Assembly (NCBI RefSeq): GCF_031432215.1 | Contig: NZ_JAVKGN010000001.1 | Coordinates: forward strand, 620,001-684,000 | From: Halodesulfurarchaeum sp. HSR-GB | GTDB lineage: Archaea > Halobacteriota > Halobacteria > Halobacteriales > Halobacteriaceae | Reading direction: 5' to 3' | Length of the DNA: 64,000 nt | In this document: piece by piece, positions 9,445 through 16,820 of the stretch | How positions within the stretch are numbered: position 1 is the stretch's first letter | Layout of the letters: every line of letters starts with the position of its first letter | Program-made: the position numbers and the translations under genes | Notes under the pieces: generated by a model | Told to the model about the DNA's origin: nothing | Database searches by the model: none | What the model saw: the letters and a program-made list of their open reading frames with translations, nothing else

Positions 9445-9692
9445 AGCCGGTGGCTAGGGGCCGGTGGAAAAAACCGCTCCGGTCGTCGATGGCGGTCGAA
9501 AATCGCCGTTCCGTCGGCCGATTTCGCCGCTCGACTCCGCTCGTTTCGAATCACAAAACGGCCGTGTTGGATCTGTATTGGGCCGAAATCGGGGGTTTCA
9601 CCGTTTCTGGAACCGCTTGCAGCCGGGCCCGATTTACGTAGCATTTGCGGTGTACGGACAGTTCGGGCTCTATGCTGCTTGATTTGAGAACG
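9445..9692. other. Intergenic spacer without a recognisable gene
   Basis: About 280 bp in all lie between two divergently transcribed genes (9445-9724, including the TATA box listed next). The AT content is higher than in coding DNA. I see no convincing small ORF, RNA gene or inverted repeat; it most likely holds the two promoters. Confidence 0.6.
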
Positions 9693-9699
9693 TTTATTA
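9693..9699 (+). promoter_or_regulatory. TATA box of the DUF1931-like gene
   Basis: TTTATTA lies 25 nt before the ATG at 9725, correct spacing for a leaderless haloarchaeal promoter. Confidence 0.6.
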
Positions 9700-9724
9700 C
9701 GGGCCGTAGGGAAAAACGAGGCGT

Positions 9725-9892
9725 ATGGCAGATCTGATCGTCAAAGCCGCCGTGAAGGAAGCACTCGACGACAAAAACGTATCCTCTGACTTCTACGACG
9801 CGCTCGACGAGCGTGTCGACGACCTCCTCGCCGACGCCGCCCGTCGCGCCGAGGAGAACGGTCGAAAGACGGTGCAGCCGCGCGACCTGTAA
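9725..9892 (+). CDS. Small histone-fold-like protein (DUF1931 type)
   Basis: 55 residues (MADLIVKAAVKEALDD ... KTVQPRDL), all predicted helical. The C-terminal pattern A-R-R-A-E-E-N-G-R-K-T-V-Q-P-R-D-L strongly resembles the loop and last helix of archaeal histones, and the family I recall for this sequence is DUF1931. Unlike haloarchaeal histones, which are two fused folds of about 140 residues, this is a single short unit. Whether it binds DNA is not known. It has its own TATA box and converges on rpiA with an 18-bp gap. Confidence 0.85.
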   Translation: MADLIVKAAVKEALDDKNVSSDFYDALDERVDDLLADAARRAEENGRKTVQPRDL

Positions 9893-9910
9893 CCCGGCTC
9901 ACCCGTCTTT

Positions 9911-10600
9911 TCAGTTCGTTTCGAGGACCCGCACAGCGTCGGGTCCGCCCACGACGATTTCGTCCGCGAGATCGACGAACAGTCCGTGCTCTAGCACGCC
10001 CGGCACCGAAGCGAGCGAGGCTCCCAGCGCCGCTGGGTCCGAAATTCGGCCGAAATCAACGTCGAGAACGACGTTCCCGTGCTGTGTGATCACGGGTCCG
10101 TCCTTCCGGCCCGCGTCCCGGAGGGTTGGCTCGCCGCCCAGGTCACTGATCGCGGCCATCGCCGTGGGCCGGGCTTCGGGGACTACTTCTACGGGGACTG
10201 GATGGGTGAGTTCGGCGGCCAGTTTGCCGTCGTCGACGACCACCACGAACCGGTCGGCCGCCGCGTCGACGATCTTCTCCTGGGCGTGTGCGGCCCCGCC
10301 GCCCTTGATCAACTGCCCCTCGACCACCTGGTCTGCCCCGTCGATGGCAATGTCGATGCCGTCGACGGCGTCCAGGGCCGTTAGCGGGATGCCCGCCTCG
10401 AGTGCGAGTGCCCGGGACTGATAGGAGGTCGGGATTCCCTCTATTTCCAGGCCCTGCTCGACCGCCTCGCCAAGGGCTTCGATCGCGTAGGCTGCGGTGC
10501 TTCCGGTCCCCAGTCCAACCACGTCACCCGCCGTGACCATTTCTACCGCTCGCTCGCCGGCCCGTCGCTTCCGCGCGGCCCTGGTACCCCCGTCGCTCAT
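9911..10600 (-). CDS. rpiA: Ribose-5-phosphate isomerase A
   Basis: 229 residues, the usual RpiA length. Substrate-binding and catalytic motifs are present: GLGTGSTA (phosphate loop), DGADQV with catalytic Asp residues, KGGGAAHAQEKIV with the catalytic Lys/Glu region. It interconverts ribose-5-phosphate and ribulose-5-phosphate for nucleotide synthesis. I chose the start MSDGGTRAARKR at 10600; an upstream in-frame codon adds only nine residues. The gene for archaetidylserine decarboxylase ends 38 bp upstream on the same strand. Confidence 0.95.
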   Translation of the reverse strand: MSDGGTRAARKRRAGERAVEMVTAGDVVGLGTGSTAAYAIEALGEAVEQGLEIEGIPTSYQSRALALEAGIPLTALDAVDGIDIAIDGADQVVEGQLIKGGGAAHAQEKIVDAAADRFVVVVDDGKLAAELTHPVPVEVVPEARPTAMAAISDLGGEPTLRDAGRKDGPVITQHGNVVLDVDFGRISDPAALGASLASVPGVLEHGLFVDLADEIVVGGPDAVRVLETN

Positions 10601-10638
10601 ATCTCGGTGACCGCCCCCGACCGACAAAAAGCCGCGGA

Positions 10639-11235
10639 TCAGTGCCGGGGGTCGTCGGCCAGCACGGACTCCCCGGCCCGAACCGTCTCGCCCGTCTCGA
10701 CGGTGACATCAGCCATCTCGAATCGCGGTGGCAGCAGCACGTCGGCCCGGCTTCCGAAGGAGACGTGACTGATCCGCTCGCCCCGGGAGACCACGGTCCC
10801 GGGCTCGACGTGGGGGTGAATCCGCCGGGCCACGGTGCCGGCGATGAGTGTTACACGCAGGTCCTCGTAGTCGACGTGGAGCCGCTCGTTTCGCTCTGCC
10901 TCCTTCGAGAACGCCGGCCAGTGCCCCCCGGGAACGTGTTCGACGCTGGTGATCTCTCCGGCGATCGGCGACCGGTTCACGTGCACGTCAGTGACGTTCA
11001 TGAACACGCCCACGCGAACCCGATCGTCCTCCGTACGGAGCACCGTCACCGTGCCATCGGCCGGCGACAGGAGGCCCGAATCAGGGGGATCCCGGTCCGG
11101 GTCGCGGTGGAACCAGACGACGAACCCGCCGAGTATCAGTCCGAGAAGCCCCCAGATCGGGGCGAAAAGGAGCCCGAGCCCGCCGAGAGCCAAAAGCGGC
11201 GCGGCGAGTCGCCAGGTGCCGGGGGCCAGATCCAT
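10639..11235 (-). CDS. asd: Archaetidylserine decarboxylase (Psd family, archaeal type)
   Basis: 198 residues. Two N-terminal membrane segments (about 8-45) precede the Psd domain, with HVNRSPIAGEI and the self-cleaving motif region SFGSRADVLLP, where the serine becomes the pyruvoyl group. The short length matches the archaeal/PSD-II subtype. It converts archaetidylserine to archaetidylethanolamine in the membrane. The neighbour rpiA is downstream on the same strand; priL is divergent with an 83-bp shared promoter region. Confidence 0.9.
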   Translation of the reverse strand: MDLAPGTWRLAAPLLALGGLGLLFAPIWGLLGLILGGFVVWFHRDPDRDPPDSGLLSPADGTVTVLRTEDDRVRVGVFMNVTDVHVNRSPIAGEITSVEHVPGGHWPAFSKEAERNERLHVDYEDLRVTLIAGTVARRIHPHVEPGTVVSRGERISHVSFGSRADVLLPPRFEMADVTVETGETVRAGESVLADDPRH

Positions 11236-11287
11236 AGGTGTCCTTCGCCGCCCGCCGAGTAGGGCCTTTCGGGTGGTCGGGCGAGGC

Positions 11288-11294
11288 CTTTATC
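11288..11294 (+). promoter_or_regulatory. TATA-like box of priL
   Basis: CTTTATC lies 24 nt before the priL ATG at 11319, which supports that ATG over an earlier in-frame start at 11238. Confidence 0.5.
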
Positions 11295-11318
11295 GGCATC
11301 GAGTGGGAACTCCCGTCG

Positions 11319-12383
11319 ATGGACGCCTACCACGCCCGTTATCCGTTCCTCCGGGCGGCCAGAGCGGCCGTCGAGGAGGCCGGCGTGGACCTCTCGGAGC
11401 TTGTCCGGACCGACGACGCAGTTGTCGATCGGGCCCGCGAGCGCGTCGAACGGGCGCTCACGGATCGGGAGATCGGCCCGGCGTCCCGATCGACCCGGGT
11501 CGAGTTGCTCTCCTATCCCGTCGCCCGCGTGATCGCCTCGCTCGTCGACGCGAACATCGTGAGACAGCGCTACGCCGAGGCGGAGGCCACGGCCGCCCGC
11601 GAGCGGTTCCAGGCGGATTTCGCGGATAGCGAGGAGATCAATTCGGTCGGGGCCCCCTCGCTGGACCGGGAGACGCTCCTCCGGGAGTTCGACCTGAAGT
11701 CGGCGGTCCGCCGGGCCGACGGGGGATTCGAGATGGCCGTCAGCGACTATCTGACCTACGCGGCGTCGCTCCGCCCGAGCAAGTGGCGACTCTCGACCCG
11801 TGTTCTCGCGGACGGCTGGGTTTCGATCACGGCCGACGAACTGGACCGGTTGCTCCAGCAGGCCGTGGAAACGCGAGTCGAGAGCGGCCTCCCGCTGTCG
11901 GTCCCCGATTCGATCGCGACGGAGTTGGCCGCGGCCGTCACCGCGATCGAACACACGCTTTCGGAACTGGATCTCACGCGGGAGATCGACACGGTCGTGC
12001 CGGAACTGTTCCCGCCCTGTATGCAACACCTGCTCGACCGGGTACAGTCCGGCGAGCACCTCGCCCATCACTCCCGCTTTGCGATCACGTCCTTTCTCAC
12101 GAACATCGGCCTGCAGACCGACGAGATCGTCGAACTCTATCGGACGAACCCGGGCTTTGGCGAGGAGATGACCCGCTATCAGACCGATCACATCCGGGGT
12201 GATTCCAGCCCGACCGAGTACACCGCCCCGGCCTGTGCAACGATGGTCGCCTACGGTGACTGTGTCAATCCCGACGATCTCTGTGATGCGATCTCACACC
12301 CGCTCTCCTACTACGAGGTCAAACTCGACGACGAGGCCGAGGACCACACCGACTGGCGCGAACGGGCCGAGGCCGAGGACTAG
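11319..12383 (+). CDS. priL: DNA primase large subunit
   Basis: 354 residues, the normal archaeal PriL length. The N-terminal helical half contacts PriS; the C-terminal domain has four cysteines for the 4Fe-4S cluster, in FPPCMQH, PACATMVAYGDC and DDLC. PriL helps the catalytic subunit start RNA/DNA primers. Start MDAYHARYPFL, as in homologues, placed by the TATA spacing. The stop TAG shares CTAG (12380-12383) with the stop of the convergent small gene. Confidence 0.95.
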   Translation: MDAYHARYPFLRAARAAVEEAGVDLSELVRTDDAVVDRARERVERALTDREIGPASRSTRVELLSYPVARVIASLVDANIVRQRYAEAEATAARERFQADFADSEEINSVGAPSLDRETLLREFDLKSAVRRADGGFEMAVSDYLTYAASLRPSKWRLSTRVLADGWVSITADELDRLLQQAVETRVESGLPLSVPDSIATELAAAVTAIEHTLSELDLTREIDTVVPELFPPCMQHLLDRVQSGEHLAHHSRFAITSFLTNIGLQTDEIVELYRTNPGFGEEMTRYQTDHIRGDSSPTEYTAPACATMVAYGDCVNPDDLCDAISHPLSYYEVKLDDEAEDHTDWRERAEAED

Positions 12384-12580
12384 TCCTCGTCCAGAAAGAG
12401 CAGCCCCAGCGCGCCCATGACGACGACGAAGGCGACGATCCCGCCGACCATCACGAAGGTCCCCATCGGCTCACCTTCGCCGGCCCCCATGAGGCTCCCG
12501 GCGACGAGAAACCCGACGAAGACGGCGACCCCGATCACGGCGAGCCCCGCCTCGCGGAGGGCCTGGCCTTCGATTTCCAT
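12380..12580 (-). CDS. Small membrane protein of unknown function
   Basis: 66 residues with two hydrophobic segments (about 11-31 and 41-62) separated by a short Gly/Glu-rich loop and ending in acidic LDED. This is the common pattern of small two-helix membrane proteins in haloarchaea; I do not recognise a functional family. It sits tail to tail with priL, and both stop codons lie in one CTAG. Confidence 0.7.
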   Translation of the reverse strand: MEIEGQALREAGLAVIGVAVFVGFLVAGSLMGAGEGEPMGTFVMVGGIVAFVVVMGALGLLFLDED

Positions 12581-12715
12581 ATCACCCGATTCCGGACCGC
12601 CGGCAAAAAAGCCGTCGAAGGTCGGCTGGGGGAGTGCGCTGGCCCTGATTACCCGGTACGTATTAAGTCGGCTACAGCCATTGGTACGTGGTAACGGGGA
12701 TAAAGCGAGTTACCG

Positions 12716-14023
12716 ATGGACACCCACAACTTCCTCTTCGTCTCGGCCGACGCGGCGCTGATCACCGACCTGGCCTGGCAGGTTCACCGTGAGGGCCACG
12801 ACGTGAAGTACTACATCGAAGCCGAAAGCGACCGAGAGATCGGTAACGGGTTCGTCCCGAAGACCGAGGACTGGCGCACGGAGGTCGAGTGGGCCGACGT
12901 CATCGTTTTCGACGACATCTGGGTCGGTTCGAGTGTCGGGACGGGCGCACTCGCTGCGGAACTCCGTGCGGACGGGAACGCCGTCGTCGGCGGCACGCCG
13001 AACACCGACCGACTCGAAGACGATCGGGGTTACGCGATGGACGTGCTCGAAGCACACGGAGTGAGCACCGTCGAACACCACAGTTTCGAGGACTTCGAGG
13101 CGGGCATCCAGCACGTTCTGGAGCACCCTGCCCCGTACGTCATCAAACCGCTCGGGGAGGTCCAGAACGTCAAGCGACTTCTCTATGTGGGAAGCGAGGA
13201 CGACGGGAGTGATGTCGTGGACGTGCTGAAAGCCTACGAGAAGGCCTGGGGCCACCGGATGAAGGGCTTTCAGCTCCAGCGGCGAGTCGAGGGCGTCGAG
13301 GTTGCCATCTGTGGCTTTTTCGACGGCGAGCGGTTCGTCGATCGGGTCAACTTCAACTTCGAGCACAAGAAACTCTTCCCGGGCAATATCGGTCCCTCGA
13401 CCGGCGAGATGGGCACGTCGATGTTCTGGGCCGGGCAGAACAGGCTGTTTCAAGAAACCCTGGGCAAACTCGAGGACTGGCTCGCCAATGAGGGCTATGT
13501 TGGCAGCATCGACCTGAACTGCATCGTGAACGAGAACGGGATCTATCCACTGGAGTTCACGCCGCGGTTCGGGTACCCAACGATCGCACTGCAGGAGGAA
13601 TCGATCGAGTCCTCGACGGGCGAGTTCTTCTACGAGTTGGCTCACGGCAACGACCCCGAGCCGACCGTCCATCGGGGCTACCAGGTCGGCGTTCGGATCG
13701 TGTTGCCGCCTTTTCCCTTCGACGACGAGCAGACCTACGACGAGAACTCACGGAACGCGGCCGTGGTCTTCGAGGCGGGTCGCGAGGGGATCCACCTGGA
13801 GGATACGAAACGAGTCGACGGTCAGTGGCGGGTCGCTGGCGAGAGTGGCATGCCACTCGTCGTGACCGGCACGGGCGAGACGATGCAGGCGGCCCGCGAG
13901 CAGGCCTACGAGCGCATCGATCACGTTTTGATGCCCAATATGTACTACCGGGATGACATCGGCGAGCGTTGGATCGACGGCGACGGCGACCGGCTACAGG
14001 CGTGGGGGTATCTGGGTCCGTAA
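12716..14023 (+). CDS. PurD-like ATP-grasp ligase
   Basis: 435 residues with an ATP-grasp fold similar to glycinamide ribonucleotide synthetase: an N-terminal Rossmann-like region, a central ATP-binding part (YVIKPLG, about 138-144) and the ligand-Mg residues near SIDLNCIV and LEFTPRFGYP. The canonical N-terminal PurD signature GxGGREHA is absent (here FVSADAALITDLAW). So this looks like the second, divergent PurD-type protein of haloarchaea rather than a certain PurD; the true substrate is open. A TATA-like GTATTAAG about 49 nt upstream implies a leader of roughly 20-30 nt. Confidence 0.75.
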   Translation: MDTHNFLFVSADAALITDLAWQVHREGHDVKYYIEAESDREIGNGFVPKTEDWRTEVEWADVIVFDDIWVGSSVGTGALAAELRADGNAVVGGTPNTDRLEDDRGYAMDVLEAHGVSTVEHHSFEDFEAGIQHVLEHPAPYVIKPLGEVQNVKRLLYVGSEDDGSDVVDVLKAYEKAWGHRMKGFQLQRRVEGVEVAICGFFDGERFVDRVNFNFEHKKLFPGNIGPSTGEMGTSMFWAGQNRLFQETLGKLEDWLANEGYVGSIDLNCIVNENGIYPLEFTPRFGYPTIALQEESIESSTGEFFYELAHGNDPEPTVHRGYQVGVRIVLPPFPFDDEQTYDENSRNAAVVFEAGREGIHLEDTKRVDGQWRVAGESGMPLVVTGTGETMQAAREQAYERIDHVLMPNMYYRDDIGERWIDGDGDRLQAWGYLGP

Positions 14024-14078
14024 ACGAACGGGAGTGCAACCGGGAGGCTTATCCGGCGATCCAGCAAACCGGCGGACG

Positions 14079-14327
14079 ATGGCAGCCGAACGACACTTCC
14101 AGTTACACCCCGAGTATACAGACGACGACGGTAATTTCTTCGCCGTCGATACCAGCGGCCAGTTCTACCTGCTCTCCGACACGGCGCCCACCGACGACCG
14201 CGTCGACGTCAGCGAACTCAGCGACGGCATGCGAATGCTCGCGATCGAGGATGACGAGGTCGTCGCCGATCTGGTGCTGTCCGACGATCTGGGGCCCGAC
14301 GAGGTTCCCATCGTCGACGGGTTCTGA
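14079..14327 (+). CDS. Conserved-looking small acidic protein, unknown function
   Basis: 82 residues, pI clearly acidic, no Cys and no membrane segment. The pattern FHLHP-like start (RHFQLHPEYTDDDGNFFAVD) followed by short beta strands (GQFYLLSDTAP; MRMLAIEDDEVVADLVL) suggests a small beta-sheet domain. A CTTATCC element about 25-31 nt before the ATG fits a leaderless start. No homologue that I can name. Confidence 0.7.
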   Translation: MAAERHFQLHPEYTDDDGNFFAVDTSGQFYLLSDTAPTDDRVDVSELSDGMRMLAIEDDEVVADLVLSDDLGPDEVPIVDGF

Positions 14328-14395
14328 CTCGGGGCAGCGCGGAACCAGCCGTTCGAAAACTCGCTCACTACAGACTGAAAGTCTTGATACTGGCC

Positions 14396-14464
14396 AGCCG
14401 CTAGCGGTCTTTTTCCCCAAGTTTTTGCGAGGGGCTGCTTCGCAGCCCCTCGGAAAAAGTGGGA
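14396..14464. repeat. 69-bp hairpin repeat, copy 1
   Basis: This segment recurs almost exactly at 60526-60594 and 60804-60872. It holds a perfect 10-bp stem (GAGGGGCTGC / GCAGCCCCTC) with loop TTC, and an outer imperfect stem CTTTTTCC / GGAAAAAG. It differs from the other copies at one base (CCGCTAGC versus CCGTTAGC) and in the loop (TTC versus GAA), the latter being what an inversion of the hairpin tip would give. All copies sit on the 3' side of a tRNA gene. Confidence 0.9.
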
Positions 14465-14520
14465 GTTGGCTCGCGGTTTCACCGCTCGCCATCGAGGTCT
14501 CACTGCGTTCGACCTCGCTA

Positions 14521-14622
14521 TGCGAGGGATGGGATTCGAACCGGAGGAAGACTCGCTCCCGATGGTCGCTCGTCTTCCAGGGCTCGAACCCATCCTTCTC
14601 GTTCGCTCGAAAACTCGCTCAC
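14521..14622 (-). repeat. Partial tRNA-Leu 3'-end copy plus hairpin unit
   Basis: Bases 14521-14542 repeat exactly the last 22 nt of the tRNA-Leu gene (14623-14644), shifted by 102 bp. The DNA between them forms an imperfect inverted repeat (GGAGGAAGAC ... GTCTTCCAG) followed by CTCGTTCGCTCGAAAACTCG at 14598-14617. The tRNA-Gly locus has the same order with a 101-bp shift. It looks like a duplicated tRNA 3' end, as left by integration or repeat expansion. Confidence 0.85.
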
Positions 14623-14705
14623 TGCGAGGGATGGGATTCGAACCCACGGACTCCTTCGAGAGCGGGTCTTAAGCCCGCCGCCGTTGGCCACTTGGCTACC
14701 CTCGC
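14623..14705 (-). tRNA. tRNA-Leu (anticodon UAA)
   Basis: 83 nt without CCA. Acceptor stem GCGAGGG/CCCTCGC with discriminator A, anticodon stem GCGGG/CCCGC with loop CTTAAGA (anticodon TAA), a long class II variable arm (TCTCGAAGGAGT) and T arm GTGGGTTCGAATCCCAT. No intron. CCA is not encoded. Minus strand, directly followed by duplicated 3'-end sequence. Confidence 0.97.
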
Positions 14706-14743
14706 GCTCCACTGTTCGTGAAGAAGTGGGTAAGCCCTTTCGC

Positions 14744-15259
14744 TTACTCCTCGATCGTGACCGATTCGAGCAGGATGTCCTTCTTGGGGTAGTCCTGACG
14801 GTCGGTCTTCGCGCCGGCGATCTCCCGAACGACGTCCATCCCGTCGGTTACCGTCCCGAAGACGGCGTGCTTGTCATCGAGGTGTGGCTGGGGGGCCAGC
14901 GTGATGAAAAACTGCGAGCCGTTCGTGTCCGGGCCGCGGTTGGCCATCGAGACGGTCCCGGCCTCGTCGTGGCGCAGGTCGTCGTGGAACTCATCGTCAA
15001 AGGTGTAGCCCGGGCCGCCGCGGCCGGTCCCGGTCGGATCGCCGGTCTGGATCATGAAGTCACCGATGATCCGGTGGAACGGAACGTCGTCGTAGAGCGG
15101 TTCGCCCTCGACCTCCGTCTCGGTCTCGGGGTCGACCCAGGTCCGCTCGCCCGTCGCCAGGCCGACGAAGTTCTCCACGGTCCGGGGGGCCCGCTCGTCG
15201 TAGAGTTCGATCTCGATGTCGCCTTCTGTCGTGTGCAGCACTGCAGACAGGTCTCCCAT
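14744..15259 (-). CDS. Cyclophilin-type peptidyl-prolyl cis-trans isomerase
   Basis: 171 residues, a single cyclophilin domain and no signal peptide, so cytoplasmic. Active-site segments are recognisable: PFHRIIGDFMIQTGDPTGTG (catalytic Arg in FHR; Phe and Gln in FMIQ), SMANRGPDTNGSQFFIT, and HLDDKHAVFGTV. The Trp of human CypA that binds cyclosporin is replaced by His (PHLDD), as in many prokaryotic forms. Start MGDLSAV at 15259. It assists protein folding; no operon link is evident. Confidence 0.95.
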   Translation of the reverse strand: MGDLSAVLHTTEGDIEIELYDERAPRTVENFVGLATGERTWVDPETETEVEGEPLYDDVPFHRIIGDFMIQTGDPTGTGRGGPGYTFDDEFHDDLRHDEAGTVSMANRGPDTNGSQFFITLAPQPHLDDKHAVFGTVTDGMDVVREIAGAKTDRQDYPKKDILLESVTIEE

Positions 15260-15296
15260 GGGTGACAATGCCGCTCTGCGGGGAAAACCCTGCTGC

Positions 15297-16415
15297 TTAG
15301 CTCAGTCGATTCAGCACCGCCTCCGGGTCGTAAGCCAGGCGCAGCGACCGGGAGCGGCCCCGGCCCTCCAGGGATTCGTACTCGGCCTCGATGAGTCCCA
15401 GATCGTCGAGTTTGTTGACGATCTCGGTGTACCGAGTGTACCCCAGGTCCGTCTCCTCGTGGAACGTCTCGTAGACGGCCCCGGCCTGCTCGGCGTCGGT
15501 CTCGGCGATGACCGTGAGGAGGGTGCGTTCCGGGTCCGAGAGCCCCTCCAGATGCCGTTCGAGGTGAACGTGACGGGCGGTGTCGAAGGTCTGCTCGATG
15601 TCTCGATGTTCGATCGTCTTGCTGGCCCGGCCCTCCGCGTTGAGCCCGGCCCGTCTGAGCAGATCGATGCCCACCCGGAGATCGCCGGTTTCGGCGGTCC
15701 GTGCGGCCACCTCGTCCAGTACGTCCGGCGGGACGACGTCGGGCCGGAACCCGACCTCGATACGGTTCGAGAGGATGTCGACGATCTCCGAGGTGTCATA
15801 CACCGGGAAGTACGCCTCTTCCGGGCGAAACACGCTCTGCACCCGACTGTCGAGGCCCTCGATGATGTCCAGATCCAGGTCCGAGGAGATCAGGATGACC
15901 CCGATCTTCGTCCCCGGGTGGGCCTCGTGGGCACGCAACAGCGAGTAGAGGGTCTCGGAGGCCTCGTTCTCGTAGAAGAGGTAGTTCACGTCGTCGAGGG
16001 CCACCACCAGGACGGTCTCTTCCTCGGTGAGCTTCTCGGCGATCTGGCCGAAGAGTTTCTTGAAGGAGATGCCCGAGGCCGGCGGTTCGTAGTCGAAAAG
16101 CGCCCGGAAGATCCGGGAGAAGACCGCATACCGGGTCGAATCCACCTGACAGTTCACCCGGACCGCCCGTACCCCCGGCTGGGCGTCGAGTTCGCCGAAG
16201 ACTTTCTGGATCGCCGTCGTCTTGCCTGTCCCCGGTGGACCGGTGGCGAGGACGTTGAGCGGTCTCGCTCCCCGCGTCGCTGGTCGCAGGGCGTGGGTCA
16301 ACGTCTCCAGTTGCGTGTCCCGGTGGTCGAAAACTTCCGGGACGTAATCGATCTCGAAGACGTGCTCGTCCCGGAAGATCGACTCGTCCCAGGAGAGCAT
16401 GTCCTCGTCAGCCAT
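15297..16415 (-). CDS. orc: Orc1/Cdc6 family AAA+ initiator-like protein
   Basis: 372 residues. AAA+ core with Walker A GPPGTGKT (about 60-67), Walker B VVALDDVNYL, sensor regions and a C-terminal winged helix (LSDPERTLLTVIAE ... YTRYTEIVNKLDDLGLI). Start MADEDMLSWDESIF is the form seen in a conserved haloarchaeal Orc paralogue. Archaeal Orc1 proteins bind origin repeats and load MCM. The short upstream gap (16416-16479) holds no visible origin recognition boxes, so this copy probably does not mark an origin here. Confidence 0.92.
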   Translation of the reverse strand: MADEDMLSWDESIFRDEHVFEIDYVPEVFDHRDTQLETLTHALRPATRGARPLNVLATGPPGTGKTTAIQKVFGELDAQPGVRAVRVNCQVDSTRYAVFSRIFRALFDYEPPASGISFKKLFGQIAEKLTEEETVLVVALDDVNYLFYENEASETLYSLLRAHEAHPGTKIGVILISSDLDLDIIEGLDSRVQSVFRPEEAYFPVYDTSEIVDILSNRIEVGFRPDVVPPDVLDEVAARTAETGDLRVGIDLLRRAGLNAEGRASKTIEHRDIEQTFDTARHVHLERHLEGLSDPERTLLTVIAETDAEQAGAVYETFHEETDLGYTRYTEIVNKLDDLGLIEAEYESLEGRGRSRSLRLAYDPEAVLNRLS

Positions 16416-16479
16416 GCTGTCAACCGAGCCACCACGGCCACTTAACCCTTCCCGCCAAAAAATCAGTCCGCGAACCGAT

Positions 16480-16818
16480 TCAGTCGGCTGCCGATTCCTC
16501 GCCGATGGTTTCGAGGGCCTTGATCTCGCTCTCGGACCAGTCGTAGAACGGCTCCTCGTTCTCTCGAAGCACCTCGACACACTCGTCGTGGCGGTCGACC
16601 GCCTCCTCGTAGTATGGGTCCCCCGGGTTGTTTTCGATCCAGTTCCGCAGGTCCTGCAACGCGGTGGGGGAGTAGGTGTCGATGGTTCCTTGACGTCTGA
16701 TGAGGTCGAGTTTGCGGTCCTCGTCGGTCAACGTGCGATACATCGCCCAGCCGCCGACCCCCCAGAGGAGGACGATCGAGCCGAGCATCATGACCCACGT
16801 GATTGGTGCCAGTGCCAT
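16480..16818 (-). CDS. Small accessory subunit of the adjacent NSS transporter (MetS-like)
   Basis: 112 residues: one N-terminal membrane helix (about 5-27, PITWVMMLGSIVLLWGVGGW) then a charged cytosolic tail rich in Glu/Asp. The helix resembles bacterial MetS small subunits, which are needed by their sodium-coupled amino-acid transporters, but the tail is much longer than in MetS. The gene begins 2 bp after the transporter stop, so both are made from one mRNA. Confidence 0.7.
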   Translation of the reverse strand: MALAPITWVMMLGSIVLLWGVGGWAMYRTLTDEDRKLDLIRRQGTIDTYSPTALQDLRNWIENNPGDPYYEEAVDRHDECVEVLRENEEPFYDWSESEIKALETIGEESAAD

Positions 16819-16820
16819 GA

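Noticed and set aside
14340-14705. Integrated virus or plasmid at tRNA-Leu
   Set aside because: Duplicated tRNA ends are present, but no integrase or element genes lie between them and only about 100 bp separates the copies.
16416-16479. Origin of replication next to orc
   Set aside because: No origin-box-like repeats or AT-rich unwinding element can be seen in the 64-bp gap.
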